Of a stretch of 64,000 bases of DNA, positions 34,076-45,049 are shown one piece after another (the stretch's first letter is position 1; every line of letters starts with the position of its first letter). The DNA lies in NCBI RefSeq assembly GCF_026745355.1, contig NC_079207.1, positions 34,102,844-34,166,843 of the forward strand, read 5' to 3'. Source of the DNA: Beta vulgaris subsp. vulgaris. Its lineage: Eukaryota > Streptophyta > Magnoliopsida > Caryophyllales > Amaranthaceae. The notes beneath the pieces were generated by a model. It saw only the letters and a program-made list of their open reading frames with translations, was not told the DNA's origin and did no database searches. A program made the translations under genes and the position numbers.

Positions 34076-35500
34076 ATGTCTTCCAAAACTCAAACCTTGA
34101 TGTCATGCAAAATTTCCGAAAGAGAAAACACCATCTTGAGAATTAAGTGCTCAAGAATCATCCAAGAATGACGCAGATTCTCTGGGTAAAATCGGCATCC
34201 TCTCACCAGTTTCTCTCTCCCGAAAAAGGAAGAGGTGATCATAGATTGAAAGCGACAAGAACAAGAAATGCTGACCTACAAAACGAGGTAAGAAAACAAA
34301 TCTTCACAATTTCTTGTGGGTTTTTGTGTAGACATTGCATGGTGCAAAAAGTCTAAATGGAATGAGTTGTTGAAAATTTTAAAATTTCAGAAGTGTTAAA
34401 AATGTTAGCATAGATGAGGGTCTTTATGAGAAGAGATAAATGCTTTTTGTTCTGGGTTTACAATAATAGAGGGTGTGTGCGTGTCGATTGTTAATGGGTC
34501 AGTAGTTACCATTACTGAGAAGAAACTGGGGAATGGTTTGATGTTCCGAATGAGGGTTACAAGGACTACATTAAGGGTAGGGCTAAGTTGAACATAAATG
34601 GAGTCACCAATTAAAATTCTTGCTTCTTTAACGGCAATTCTAATGCTTTATCTTTAGATCAAAAAGAATTGTCTCCTTTCATAAGCTACTGTTTCAGTTG
34701 GTTTGGCGTTTTATTTTACCTCGTCCTCCAAAAGAACCCAGGCAAGCTAATGGATCTTTCCATTATTGTATTGCCTTGCTGAAAACATAAAATCAACCTT
34801 CCTCTCTGATAATTTCACATCTCTCTCACTGCATTACCCATAACACCAAAGTGGGTTATGGTAATCTTCTTCCTTGTCTTCAAACAATGCAAGGTTAAAC
34901 TACCTTCTAGTCCCTCCTTTTCCTTGAGCCAGAAAATATCTTACAAAAGAAACTTTGACTGGCTGAGTTGAGGTTGGTGAATGGGAAGATAGATTTTGAG
35001 AGAGAAGAAACTCCGGTTAAGGTTGAAGTGGGAGTAAGAGAAAGTTGGATGAAGAAGGGTTGCCAGTGGGTCTGTCAGAAAAAGCCAAAGGTTGGCTGGG
35101 TCCAAGTTCCAGAAGGAGCAGGATCAAGGTGACACGTCTTTATTCACCTGATTCTGATCCTTCCCTTCTACTGCGTGGATTTTCCTTACTTTCTACAACT
35201 GGGCTTAACAAGCTCCGGGAAATTCAGGATTCCTTGACCCTCCTGCACACCAAGATCAATGCCATTGAAGCTACTGTCATGTTCTGGACTCTCAGCAGCA
35301 GGATCAAATGCTTGCAATCAAGAATGCTGATACTGGGATCAGGAACAAGGTGGATGGTGTGCTTCTCAAGATAGATTATGTGGTCTCCTCTCTCTTAAAC
35401 GAACCAAATCCTAACTTCTCTACTTTGGATAATTTGAACAATTTTTTTTGGGCTGTAATTATTAAACAATCTTTTGGATTCTCTTCTTTGTCCTTCTGAG
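34076..35500 (+). pseudogene. copia-1 env-like / extra 3' ORF region
   Basis: From the ATG at 34076 the frame is quickly broken. Further segments are open at 35045-35374 (EEGLPVGLSEKAKGW, then LNKLREIQDSLTLLHTKINA) and, in another frame, 35308-35499 (MLAIKNADTGIRNKVDGVLL). The last two together form a helical, coiled-coil-like stretch. SIRE/Maximus elements carry an envelope-like ORF with a coiled coil at this position. No signal peptide or transmembrane segment can be seen in what remains, so an envelope role is not supported directly. Confidence 0.5.
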
Positions 35501-35954
35501 ACATATGAAGTACTTTAATATTCTTTGCTTTCTTCATTTTCTTTTCATTACTCTGCATATTGACTGATTCTTGTTGCCCTAATGTTACTTCTCTGCTGCC
35601 TATTATGTTTGTTGTGTTTGGATGGCTAATATTATGAGATATCTGTTTGAGCAACTTGCTTGTGCCTAGACTGTTGACTCTCTAGTGCTGCAGGTCAACA
35701 TTTGGTTTTGATAATGACAAAGGGGGAAGAGATAGTGTGTACAAAACAATTTTTTTATCATAGTTCCTTGTATATTCTGCTCATCTCTGTTCCTACATGT
35801 CTATCTGTTCCCAGTCTCAGTAGAGTTGTTTAACTAGGTTAGATTTGTGATAGTTTGTGTAGTTTTTTCTGTGTTAGTTTAGAGTGTTTTTTTTCAAAAA
35901 ATAAAAACTTAAAATTTTTTTAATTAATTTGTCATAATCAAAAAGGGGGAATAT
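35501..35954 (+). other. copia-1 3' untranslated region and polypurine tract
   Basis: The region is T-rich. An early purine run (gacaaagggggaagagat) lies at about 35716-35733, and the true PPT, caaaaaggggga, is at about 35939-35950 just before the right LTR. The phrase ttttgataatgaca recurs both before the first purine run and inside the LTR start. Confidence 0.7.
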
Positions 35955-37097
35955 TGTTATTTCACTATTTTGATAATGACATATAATTAAAGTTTACATA
36001 TTTTTAGTTTATTAATTCGGTTTTTAGTTTTCTTGTTAGAAGTAATTTGTTTATGTCTTAGATCTTATTTCTTCAGTTTATTTTTGTTTTTTATTTTTTT
36101 TCAGTTTTAATTAGTTGTAATTATCTTTAGTTTCACAAATAAATATAAATAACTTATAAGATGTTATAGTGTTTAATCAAGTAAATTATTTGTATTATTT
36201 ATTTGTTATCCGATTATATTATGGATGTAACAAATGAAAATATTAAGATTTCCATAATATTGTTTTTAGTTAAGTGTTGTGCAGCATCTATGGTTACCTA
36301 AATCTAGGAGCCGCAAACACTAACCTAAGAGGCGCTTACAAAGAGAACGTTGAGTAGTTCCTATAATTTAGGAACCGCAACAACCTAACTATTTTGAGGC
36401 GTGTGAACATGGAGAAGTGGCTGAGATCGTGGCTGGATGTGGAAGCCAAACTGAACAAACTATCAACGGAAAATGCAACGGAAAGATAGGAGAAGTAGCT
36501 GAAGCTAGTGTGATCATGGAGAAGTTTTTGAAGAAAATCTGGAGAAGTGCTTAGAAAATTAAGGTCTCTACAAATAGCATTTGTAAGGATCTTTTAGAAT
36601 ACTTTCAGAATTTTATGTAATATTCTTAGAGAAAGTACATTCGTTTTTTCTTCTTAGAAATTGATGTATTATAGATTGGGTTGAGTGAATCTAAGTCTGT
36701 AATCATTTTGAGAGAAAAAGAAGAAAGAAGAAGAGAAAGAGAAAAGGCTTTGAGTGAAGTCAAGGGAGAAGTCAACTGTTCAGGGGGAACAGGCTGACAG
36801 GGAACCAGTTCCTAGAGGAACAGAGTTGGTCCGAGTTTAGGTTGTACAAAAGAGAGTCTTTTGGCCTAAAAGTTATTAAAGAGAATTGAGTCAAAATCCC
36901 TCGTGGTCAAGGTTTTTCTTCCTATTGGGCCTAGAAGTTTTCCTTGTAAAAATCCGTGTTCCTAGTTCTTTCTAATTCATGCAATTATTTCTTTCTTACT
37001 TATTCATTCTTTTATTTCCGCAAAAAGTTTGAAAATCTCTCCAACTACAATTCATCCCCCCTCTTGTAGTTGCTTAAGTGTTCGTCCAAGACTAACA
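35955..37097 (+). repeat. right LTR of copia-1
   Basis: It starts TGTTATTTCACTATTTTG and ends AAGACTAACA, 1143 bp. It aligns to the left LTR throughout but carries many one-base losses, mostly in short homopolymers, between about 36060 and 36700. Confidence 0.9.
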
Positions 37098-37102
37098 ATC
37101 TA

Positions 37103-37355
37103 GATAGTTGATTTGAGAATAGATATTTATATTCCGTTGTATATAATATTTGGGAATATTAGTCGAGATATTAGTGTAATTGAAGTCTTATATAAATGAT
37201 TTTATTTTGTGGGCCCATAACCCGCAGGTTCAGGATCGTTTTATAGGTTATGTTTCCGCTGCGAGTAAATATTTCATTCAAGGCTTATTAAGCGTTGATT
37301 GTGATTAGTGAATATTACGTGTGTTTAGCTAGCAGCTCGGGAAAAGGGTTGTTAC
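37103..37355 (+). repeat. LTR B, right end
   Basis: This continues the LTR interrupted at 18093. It has gggcccataacccgcaggtt, tttccgctgcgagtaaat and a terminal gggaaaagggttgttaca, the common 3' end pattern of Ty3/gypsy LTRs. LINE-1 sequence follows directly. Confidence 0.7.
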
Positions 37356-37380
37356 ACCAAATCAACCAAATTATTCCTCC

Positions 37381-37578
37381 CTAATGAAAGGAGTAGTTCG
37401 CCACAATGCTCCAATTAGGACATACTCTAGGGTAAACCTTATCCACATTCCTTGGTTTAACCCTCGTCTCTAGGAGACCAAACAACCCACAATTATGATG
37501 ACTTAGAATAGTTCTAGCATCACCATGTTTATTCAAGCTATTCAGGCCCCTTATATTCCAAAACCCCACTCTATCCAT
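37381..37578 (-). pseudogene. LINE-1 ORF2 endonuclease N-terminus
   Basis: VGFWNIRGLNSLNKHG is the start of an L1-type endonuclease, with the Asn of the WNIRGLN motif, and LFGLLETRV carries the catalytic Glu. The frame ends in a TAG 25 bases before LTR B. The rest of ORF2 resumes at about 14440. It overlaps the end of ORF1 by a few bases, as is usual. Confidence 0.8.
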
Positions 37579-39002
37579 TAGGAACCAAGCTAGGAGCCGG
37601 GCTCTCCTTTGTAACTCTCCTCTCCATATCCTTCATTTTATTTATCTGTATCACATCTTCTTGTCCATTTTCTCTACTATCAACTTGCTGCATCTCCAGA
37701 GTAGCATGACCATCATCTTCTATATTGACTTGACGGCCCTCTTCTTCACTTTCCTCTGCAATAGTAGCTAAGCCATATACATGTTTAGCCACTTCCAATG
37801 TCTCAGGGACCTTAATAGGAGCAATTTGATTACTATTGAGCTCTTTTAGCTGAGCCTTAGGCACCCACTTCTTTTGTTGTATAATTTTAGCCTTTACAAC
37901 TTCAACTCTCTTTTGTCTACATTGCTCCATATTGTGCCCTATACTACCCCCACAATCACTGCACATCAATGGCTTACATTCATAAATGATCAGCTGCGTC
38001 TGCATATTTCCCTTTTCATTGCAAAACACTACCTCAGTAGGGAATTCTTGATCTAGAGTAACTTCAACAATACCCTAGCATAGTCTAAGAGATCCTTCTG
38101 AGTAGTAGCACGATCAGTTCGAATAGGTTTCCCAATAACTCCTACTATTTTATTCAACGCTACTTGTCCCCAGTACTGCAAAGGCAGATTTGGCAACTTG
38201 ATCCAGGTAGGTACCATTTTCAAACTATCAGCAGTAATATCAACATTAGGGGTCCATTCTTTTACAATAACAGGCTTTCTATCATACAGAATGGGACCAG
38301 CCTCCAGTACTTGATTCTTACTATCAACATTATGAAACCGAACCATAAACATATCAGATTTCATATAGCCACCTTCACAACACCAAATTTCTTCCAGATC
38401 CTCCACATAAAACCTTCAACAATCCTTAATGGAGGTTTCACCCCAAGGATATAACACATTACAACACTCTGCCAGTATTCTAATTCCGGTTTTATATCTT
38501 CCATAGTTATCTTAACAAAATTCTCATCTCTACTCTCTCCCACAATGACACCAGCATCCACCATAGGTATTTCTAAATTTAGACCTTCATCAATAATATT
38601 ATGAAACAGAGAGTGACACCAAGTACCTGAGACATAGGAGTTTCCAGCATTGCTCAAAAGTTGTTGCATCGGACAAGGAGAAGGTTGAACTATAGGACGA
38701 AGCGAGCTTGCCGAAGTTTGAACCGATGCAATCCACTTCTCTCTTATGTTTCGCGCTTCAATAAATGCCTCCCTATCTTTTTTCGAAGCTTCAAAATCAA
38801 GAGATGCATGTGATCGATCATCATCCGAGCTCCAACTCAACAATGAATCATCCTGTAGTTCATTGACATTAATTTCCTTCCTAGCATCTTCAGATTGTGG
38901 TTTGCAAACAACCTTAACATTCGGGCCATTCTTATCTTGCTTCTTAATTCCATTACCCTTTTTCGCACCTTTTGCCATAGCTTCAGCGTTGCTGATGGAC
39001 AA
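37571..39002 (-). pseudogene. LINE-1 ORF1 (DUF4283 and CCHC knuckle)
   Basis: Three open segments cover the gene. The N-part (39002-38361) has a basic Lys/Gly start and ends in EYWQSVVMCYILGVKPPLRI. The middle (38406-38053) has MVRFHNVDSKNQVLEAG, RKPVIVKEWTPNVD and WIKLPNLPLQYWG, the DUF4283 RNA-binding-like fold. The C-part (38029-37571) has CSDCGGSIGHNMEQC, a zinc knuckle. Frameshifts at about 38400 and 38050. ORF1 proteins bind LINE RNA in the ribonucleoprotein. Confidence 0.82.
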
Positions 39003-39084
39003 AAATGGTGATGAAAGTTACTATTCCATTGAGGTCTAAAGAGAGGAGAGAGTTTCTCACTCTAGGATACTTTTCGCTTGTTAT

Positions 39085-39662
39085 GTTCCTCAAATATATG
39101 GTGAAGCAAGTGAAAGTGATTCAAGAAAAGATCAAGGCAGCTCAAGATCGGCAGAAGAGTTAGGATGATTTGAAGCGGAGGGATGAAGAGTTTCAGGTAG
39201 GAGAGAAGGTATTGTTGAAAATATCTCCAATGAAAGGGGTGGTACCATCTGGGAAGAAGATAAATTTAAGCCCAAAGTATATCAGGCCATATGAGGTATT
39301 AAAGAAGACCGGGAAAGTGACACATAAGTTGGATTGGCCAAATGACTTAAGTCAATTCACGATGTTTTCCATATATCTTAGTTAAGAAAGTAAATTAAGG
39401 ATGTGTCCCATGTGTTACAACTTGAGACCATTGAGCTAGATGAGAGTTTGACTTACGAGGAAAAATCTGTAAGAATCCTTGATAGTAAAGTTAGAAGTAC
39501 TTGGGCTAAGGATGTAATATTAGTCAAAGTATTATGATCAAACCATCAAACTGAGGAAGCAACTTGGGAAGCTGAAGCAAGCGAGTATGCGCAAGAAATA
39601 TCTGGCGTTGTTTTACGAGGTTAGTTGTCGAGTTACGGGGTCTCCTTTTAAGGGGGGTAGAA
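39085..39662 (+). pseudogene. chromovirus copy A integrase C-terminus and chromodomain, with PPT
   Basis: The frame reads KQVKVIQEKIKAAQDRQ, a TAG, then KRRDEEFQVGEKVLLKISPM and LSPKYIRPYEVLKK. In shifted frames follow DESLTYEEKSVRILDSK and SNHQTEEATWEAE, the chromodomain end. All match gypsy-2 of this window closely. A polypurine tract (ttttaaggggggtag, 39647-39660) precedes the LTR. This is the oldest layer of the central nest. Its upstream gag, protease and RT would lie left of the window. Confidence 0.82.
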
Positions 39663-41183
39663 TGCGATAGAGTTTAGCGCTTTTAGCATAGTTATTGCAT
39701 TTTAACACATTTTTGAGTCATTATATGCTTTATAGACATGAGCATTTTAGTAAGAAGCTGCAATTTTAGATTTTAGTCCGTTTTGAAAAGTGATTATGAC
39801 TTTTTATCTTAAGTTTCGAGGCCAAAATTTCTTTTAAGGGAGGTAGACAGTACGGAGTATTTATTCAAGTAATTAAAATATTTATTTTCTAAAAGAAACA
39901 TTTTAAGAAAATGGTATTTTAGTAACTCCACTCGTTTTTAAATTGTTTTGGCGGGAGATGATGGCAAAATTAAATTAGCTAAGCTTTTGGTTTTAAATCC
40001 TAGTCAAAAGTTTTATTGAATAAGTTTTTAAAAACAAACAAAAAAAAAATTAGCCATATTTTTTTACGCAATTATAGAGTAAATGGGGATGGGTTTTGTT
40101 TCCGAAACCTTCCACATTTATGAAGGAGGTTACAAATATTGGTTTAATCTCCTAATTTTTGGTGAACATTACAAACTATTTAATTTTTGGAAATTAAGTA
40201 TTACCTATTTTACTTCTATGAATACCCCATAACTTAAGCCTTCTTTTTGACACAAAAACATTGAAGAATCCATACTCTTTTACTTCAAGGTTCTTTCTTG
40301 TTTTCTTATCTATTCTAGTTTCATAATTCTTACTCAAGCGCCAATTTTCTTTAGGTTAAGAAAAAGATTTCCATGTTTCTTACTCAAAAATATTATACTC
40401 ATGATGGGTTATTCATGTTTAATATCATGATTAGTTTATATGATAAGTTATGTATTGGTTGGTTAGAAGAAATCTCAAGCATAAGAATAAGTGATGATAC
40501 TAGTATACTCTTTGTGTAAGGTCAAGGTACGTTATGTAGCTAGATCTTTTGAAATGTGATTTTATGTGATAAAGTTGTTTATTGATTAATGGTTGGATTA
40601 GTTTAGAAATTTGGTTTTAAATGGTTACAATATCTTATTATTCACTCTTGGAAGTGAAAAGAATGAGTGATTTTATCAATCATTTTTATATAGAAGTTAT
40701 GTTATCCTTTTTGAAAAATTAAATTATTTTTACAAGGAAAGGTTTGACTGTTTTTCATGAACTTTGAATGTTCAAAAAGTTATTTATATTAGAAAATAAG
40801 ATTTAGTCATTACTTAAACATCATAATGTTATTATTACCGCTTGATTAACATCAAGAAGGATTTATTCATGACTTAGGGCCTGTTCTCTTCGGCATAAAA
40901 CAGCTGAACTGAACTGAACTGAACTTATTGGAACTGAACTGAACTGAACTGAATTGAATTAAAATAAATTAAATTGAATATAATAAATATATAAATAATA
41001 TTTTAAACAATAATAATATGAATATTAAATAATTATTATAATGATAAGTAATAATAATGAATAATAATAATAGTATTTTGGATATTTTTGAATGATAGTT
41101 ATAAATAAATAATATTAATAATCATAAATTAATAATAATAGTAATTAATGATAATAATGATAATTACTAATAATTATTTTATA

Positions 41184-42011
41184 GGGTTTTCTACGCTATG
41201 CCCTCCTTTTTTTTATTTTTTACGTTGTACCCCATCTTTCTGGAATTTCTATACCGTTCCCTCGTGTTTTTTATTTTCAAAACAAAATGCCATTAATGAG
41301 GGTTTATTAATGACGGACGTTAGGTTTGGCATTAAATGTGTCACCTACCGTCAATTTTATAATTTTTTCGAACAAAAAAAAAAGAAAATAAAATACCCCT
41401 CATCTCTCTCGCCTATTTTGATCATTGTACTTCCTTACTCCTCTTCTTCGCACTCTATCCCAAAAACAAAATCCCAGAGCAAAAAACATCTGCAACATCT
41501 CCTCTTCTAATCATATGTCCATTGTGCAACCACACAGAAAAAATTGCAAAAATCGCACTTGAAATATGCCCTACCAGGATGGCGTTGAGATCCAGAGATG
41601 TGCAATCTCGCGTTTTTTGGGGGGCTGCAATTATACTTGGGATTGACGAATTCCCATTCCAAGGCCGCAACTGAGGAAGAATTTGCAGTTGATATTGTTG
41701 ATGATGGAGAGGAGCTTCAAAGAGAAAAGGAAGAAGAATTGGGGAAGGGGAAAGAAGTTAATAAAAGGGAGTCAAACCCTAGTTTTTTTTGGTGGGAAAG
41801 TTTCCCTCTCATGTTTTTTTAAACAGCTACTCAAATTAATTCAATTCATTAATCATTATTAATTTCACTAACGGGACACATAACAGCCACTTAACGGCAA
41901 TGATATTTTGTATTAAAAATAGATAACACAAGGGCACAGTGTAGAAATTCCAGAAAGATGGGGTATAATGTAGAAAATGAAAAAACACGAGGGCATAACG
42001 TAGAAAACCCC
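41184..42011. mobile_element. MULE-type non-autonomous element with long TIRs
   Basis: About 90 bp inverted repeats begin GGGTTTTCTACG and contain ATGCCCTC, TACCCCATCTTTCTGGAATT and TTCCCTCGTG blocks. A perfect 9 bp duplication tattttata (41175-41183 and 42012-42020) flanks the 828 bp. Long TIRs with a 9 bp duplication are diagnostic of Mutator-like elements. The interior (41440-41800) has gene-like composition (see finding). Confidence 0.9.
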
Positions 42012-42367
42012 TATTTTATATTAATTGTACTAATATATTAATATATGATGATGATATATAATAACAATAATATCTAAGAAGTAAATTAATATTACTATTT
42101 TAATAATTAGATTTAATAATATAAAATAATTTAGTAATAAAAATAATGATTGGGTTGGACCGCGAAAATTACATCATAAACCGTCTTGACCCGATTTGAT
42201 TGGTTTATGGGCTAAAAAAAGTGGGTATATTTGTGCTTTGACCTAAACCATGTTCCTCCTAATAATAATAGTAATAATAATGATCAAAGCTATAATAAAC
42301 AAAATAATATATAGAAACAACAATAATAATAATACTTAATAGTAATGATATATATTTAAATAAATAA

Positions 42368-42369
<2 letters not shown>

Positions 42370-42466
<97 letters not shown>

Positions 42467-42467
42467 G
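42370..42467. repeat. A-tract and TAA microsatellite
   Basis: A run of about 36 A (42371-42406) is followed by about 20 TAA units. Apparent long minus-strand frames across it (poly-Phe and poly-Tyr) and across the adjacent TGAAC array are artefacts. Confidence 0.9.
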
Positions 42468-43504
42468 AGTAATTAGTAAAATAAATTATACCAACATAAT
42501 AATAATATTTAACAAAATGGTTATAAAAGAATGGAGCTGAGCTGAACTGAACTGAACTGAACTGAACTGAACTGAACTGAACTGAACTGAACTGAACTGA
42601 AGTGGACTGAACTGAACTGAACTGAACTGAACTGAACTGATTGGAGCTGAACTGAACTGAACTGAACTGAACTGATTGGAGCTGATCTGAACTGAACATA
42701 ACTGAACTGAAAATAAGTTGGGGAGAAGAGGCCCTTACACGTCATATTATTATTATTACCGCTTGATTAACATCAAGGAGGGCTCATGCTTCAAAGTGCA
42801 CTTGTTAGCAATTATTTTTACCCATTGATATAGATCCGTGATGACATGACTAGCTTGGGGGTGTGCACACTTAGGAAAAGGAAGGGGATATAAGAAGAGG
42901 AACTATATTCAAAATTATTACAATTGAAGTTATTTAGGAAGAGTTTGGCCATAAAAATTTATTCTGGAATTATTAGTAAACTGTTTGGAATGAGTTAATT
43001 CATAAAAGTGATTCTTGAATTATCATTAAACTGTTTGGAATGAGTTAATTCTTAAAAGTTATTCTGGAATTATTAGTGATGTGAGTTTTTCAAAATGAAA
43101 AGTATTGTGAACGAAAAAATGTGTTAATTATCTAGTACATTTTGTACTCTGTTTCATGCTGACACGTATTTCGATTTTTTTATTTGGTAAGCAGTTTTAT
43201 AGGTGAATTTTGGATGTGCATGAGAGCATACTAGGAAGGAGATCTTCACCTAAATTGGGGTGTATTTATTAATTTTGAATATTGAGACAATATTTAATTT
43301 TATTGATAATGAAGTTTATTATTTTTTGTTAAAGACTTCCGCTGCAAGATATTTAGTTAGTTACTAGTTGGTTGATGAAAGCGTGTTAGTCACGTATCGA
43401 TAATACTTCTAAATTACTCAAATATTATTTACTAAATTATTTATTTATAAGTGAGTAATTTCTCTTTTTTCATTTTAATTTCTCTCTTTTTTCCCTACTC
43501 CTCC

Positions 43505-43990
43505 ACTATGATACTTTCTTCATTTCTTAATAGACGCATCATGTTTACTAGTTTTATACTAGTTAGATGTTAAGATTGATCCTATTCAATTACAGATATG
43601 TAAACATAAACATCATTATATGATTTTGGGGTTAATCTCAATTTACATTTTCGAAATATCTGTTAAATCCCTTGTCCCATATTAATCAAAGCATTTTGAC
43701 TTACATACTTGCCAATATATAAATTTAATCATTAATATATTGAAAATACGTATTGAAATAAATTTTAGAACATCTTATGTACCAGGATCTCTGTTTTTTA
43801 TACAAGTTAAAAGTTTAGTCAATTCAAAGTAAGCATGTGAATAGAGTAAAAGTCAATTTGTTACAATTAGTATCAGACACATGTAGTACAAATTTTAGTT
43901 CTATATAACTAAAGATATTAGTAGTTAAAGTTATGCATTGATAAGTGTCCCTAATCAATATGATGCATCTATTGAGAACATATTAAATAT
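43505..43990. repeat. degenerate Stowaway/Tc1-mariner-type MITE
   Basis: Inverted ends are visible: ttcttaatagacgcatcat at about 43524 and the complement of ttctcaatagatgcatcat at about 43960-43980. The interior has the MITE phrases catacttgccaatatat and gaatagagtaaaagtcaa. Exact ends are eroded. It may be two overlapping copies. Confidence 0.5.
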
Positions 43991-44034
43991 TAATTTACTA
44001 GACATATGATTCAAGAGCAGTGTCTCTATACTTC

Positions 44035-44425
44035 TAACTTCCTCTGTCCGTTATTCTGGTAACACTAGCTAGCAAATCGCAATTTCACGATCATCTTCAA
44101 TGCACTATTTGTATTATTAAATACTTCAATGATATAGTAGTAGAACATATTAAAATTTATTAATTCTTCTATCCTAGAAAGATATATAGAAGCACTTGTT
44201 GGGGACACATAGTTTAAGGAAATATGTTACAATAGGGTTACCAAATGTTATACAGTTATAAGGTAGATGTGATATGAGTTAATGAGAATTTTATTTATAA
44301 AATCATGAAGAAGGTTAATTTTTTTTAAAAAAAATGATAGCGAAAGAGTAGGAAAAATGAGTTAATATAAAATTAATCTAGGACACAAGAAAAAAGTTTC
44401 AGAATATCTTGGGACATAGAAAATG
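44035..44425. repeat. degenerate MITE
   Basis: It starts cttcctctgtccgttattctgg and ends near atatcttgggacatagaaaa, an imperfect inverted repeat resembling the cttcctctgttcc ends of Tc1/mariner-type MITEs. No coding content. Confidence 0.4.
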
Positions 44426-45040
44426 ATTAAAACCAACACATCAAGATAAATATAATACGATCATACCTGACTTTTTTTTTCATATATGATGGTGATGAGA
44501 TTCTATGGTTAGAGTTTATGAAATTTGACTTTGAAAATGTAGGGGTTGTAAGAATTATAGAAATGAGGAAATACATCACTATAGCGTAACATCGTAATTA
44601 TTGTGATACAATTTCTCCTTTTTTATATAATCGTTTCATATAGAATTTTATGCTTGTCAGTGCATTTTTTTATTGACATTCTTACATGTTAGTAAAATAA
44701 AAAGTTAATATTTAAAAGTATATAGTGAGATAAATCTAAGAAGATATCACATAACTTTACAAGATGGTTAGATAAGAGTGTGTGAATAGTGTAAAAGTTC
44801 AAAATAACGCATAATGAAAATATGTATACAAGGCATAACTAGAATCCTAATTATTTGTCTAATCTTCAAAATATGTATGTAATATTAAAAAACCAGCCAT
44901 CTTCTGTAGGTAACTATTTTAATGACAATTAACCTCATCATATTTTGAAATTTTAAAGACTTCCACATCCCCACAGGAACATGAAGCTAGAGATCGAACC
45001 TTAAAAAAACAAGCTTTGCCTCCTAAACATCACAGAATAT
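44426..45040. other. AT-rich stretch with an eroded MITE
   Basis: No gene. Between about 44620 and 44845 the word order (catttttttattgacattcttacat, gataaatctaagaagatatcacata, gaatagtgtaaaagttc) matches the interior of the intact MITE at 62113-62369, so this is a decayed relative. The remainder has no recognisable feature. Confidence 0.4.
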
Positions 45041-45049
45041 GCATGTGAA

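Larger units (their letters stand above)
18094..37097 (+). mobile_element. Ty1/copia element copia-1 (SIRE/Maximus-like) with nested hAT and copia-2
   Basis: Two direct LTRs (18094-19250 and 35955-37097) are flanked by the perfect 5 bp duplication atcta (18089-18093 and 37098-37102). Between them are the tRNA-iMet PBS, gag, protease, integrase, RT and RNase H in copia order, a long env-like region, then a polypurine tract. The long 3' extra region with a coiled coil suggests the SIRE/Maximus lineage. All coding domains contain stops or frameshifts. Confidence 0.92.
11074..39097 (-). mobile_element. LINE-1 (L1-type non-LTR retrotransposon) with nested insertions
   Basis: Read on the minus strand, ORF1 (39002-37571) and the ORF2 endonuclease start (37578-37381) lie right of a large insertion. 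The rest of ORF2 (14440-11267) lies left of it. Both ends abut a repeated host word: gttcctcaaatattggt at 11074-11090 and gttcctcaaatatatggt at 39085-39102, taken as the target-site duplication. The 3' end at about 11091 shows no clear poly(A). Many stops and frameshifts are present. Confidence 0.82.
40877..42734. mobile_element. Harbinger-like non-autonomous element with TGAAC arrays
   Basis: The ends are GGGCCTGTTCTC and the complement of GGGCCTCTTCTC, flanked by TTA (40874-40876 and 42735-42737). This fits PIF/Harbinger elements, which duplicate TWA and often start GGGCC. Both ends carry arrays of the pentamer TGAAC in the same orientation, not inverted. A MULE (41184-42011) is nested inside, so the element itself is about 1.0 kb. 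No transposase. Confidence 0.65.
39663..43400 (+). repeat. 3' LTR of copy A, with Harbinger-like insertion
   Basis: It starts TGCGATAGAG just after the PPT, runs to 40876, is interrupted, and resumes at 42735. tcttttaagggaggtagacagtacgg at about 39829-39855 repeats PPT-like sequence inside the LTR. Two kinds of tandem repeat occur: about 62 bp (unit with attaccgcttgattaac, one copy on each side of the insertion) and about 50 bp (unit with ctgtttggaatgagttaatt, 42955-43075). A U5-like acttccgctgcaagat is at about 43337. The 3' end is not sharp. Confidence 0.6.

Noticed and set aside
34147..34356. Plus-strand frame in the copia-1 env-like region as a separate gene
   Set aside because: It has no conserved feature and lies across the broken start of the env-like region; treated as part of that relic.
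42259..42745. Long minus-strand frames of repeated Ser-Val-Gln-Phe, Tyr and Phe
   Set aside because: They are translations of the TGAAC pentamer array, the TAA microsatellite and the A tract, with no protein character.
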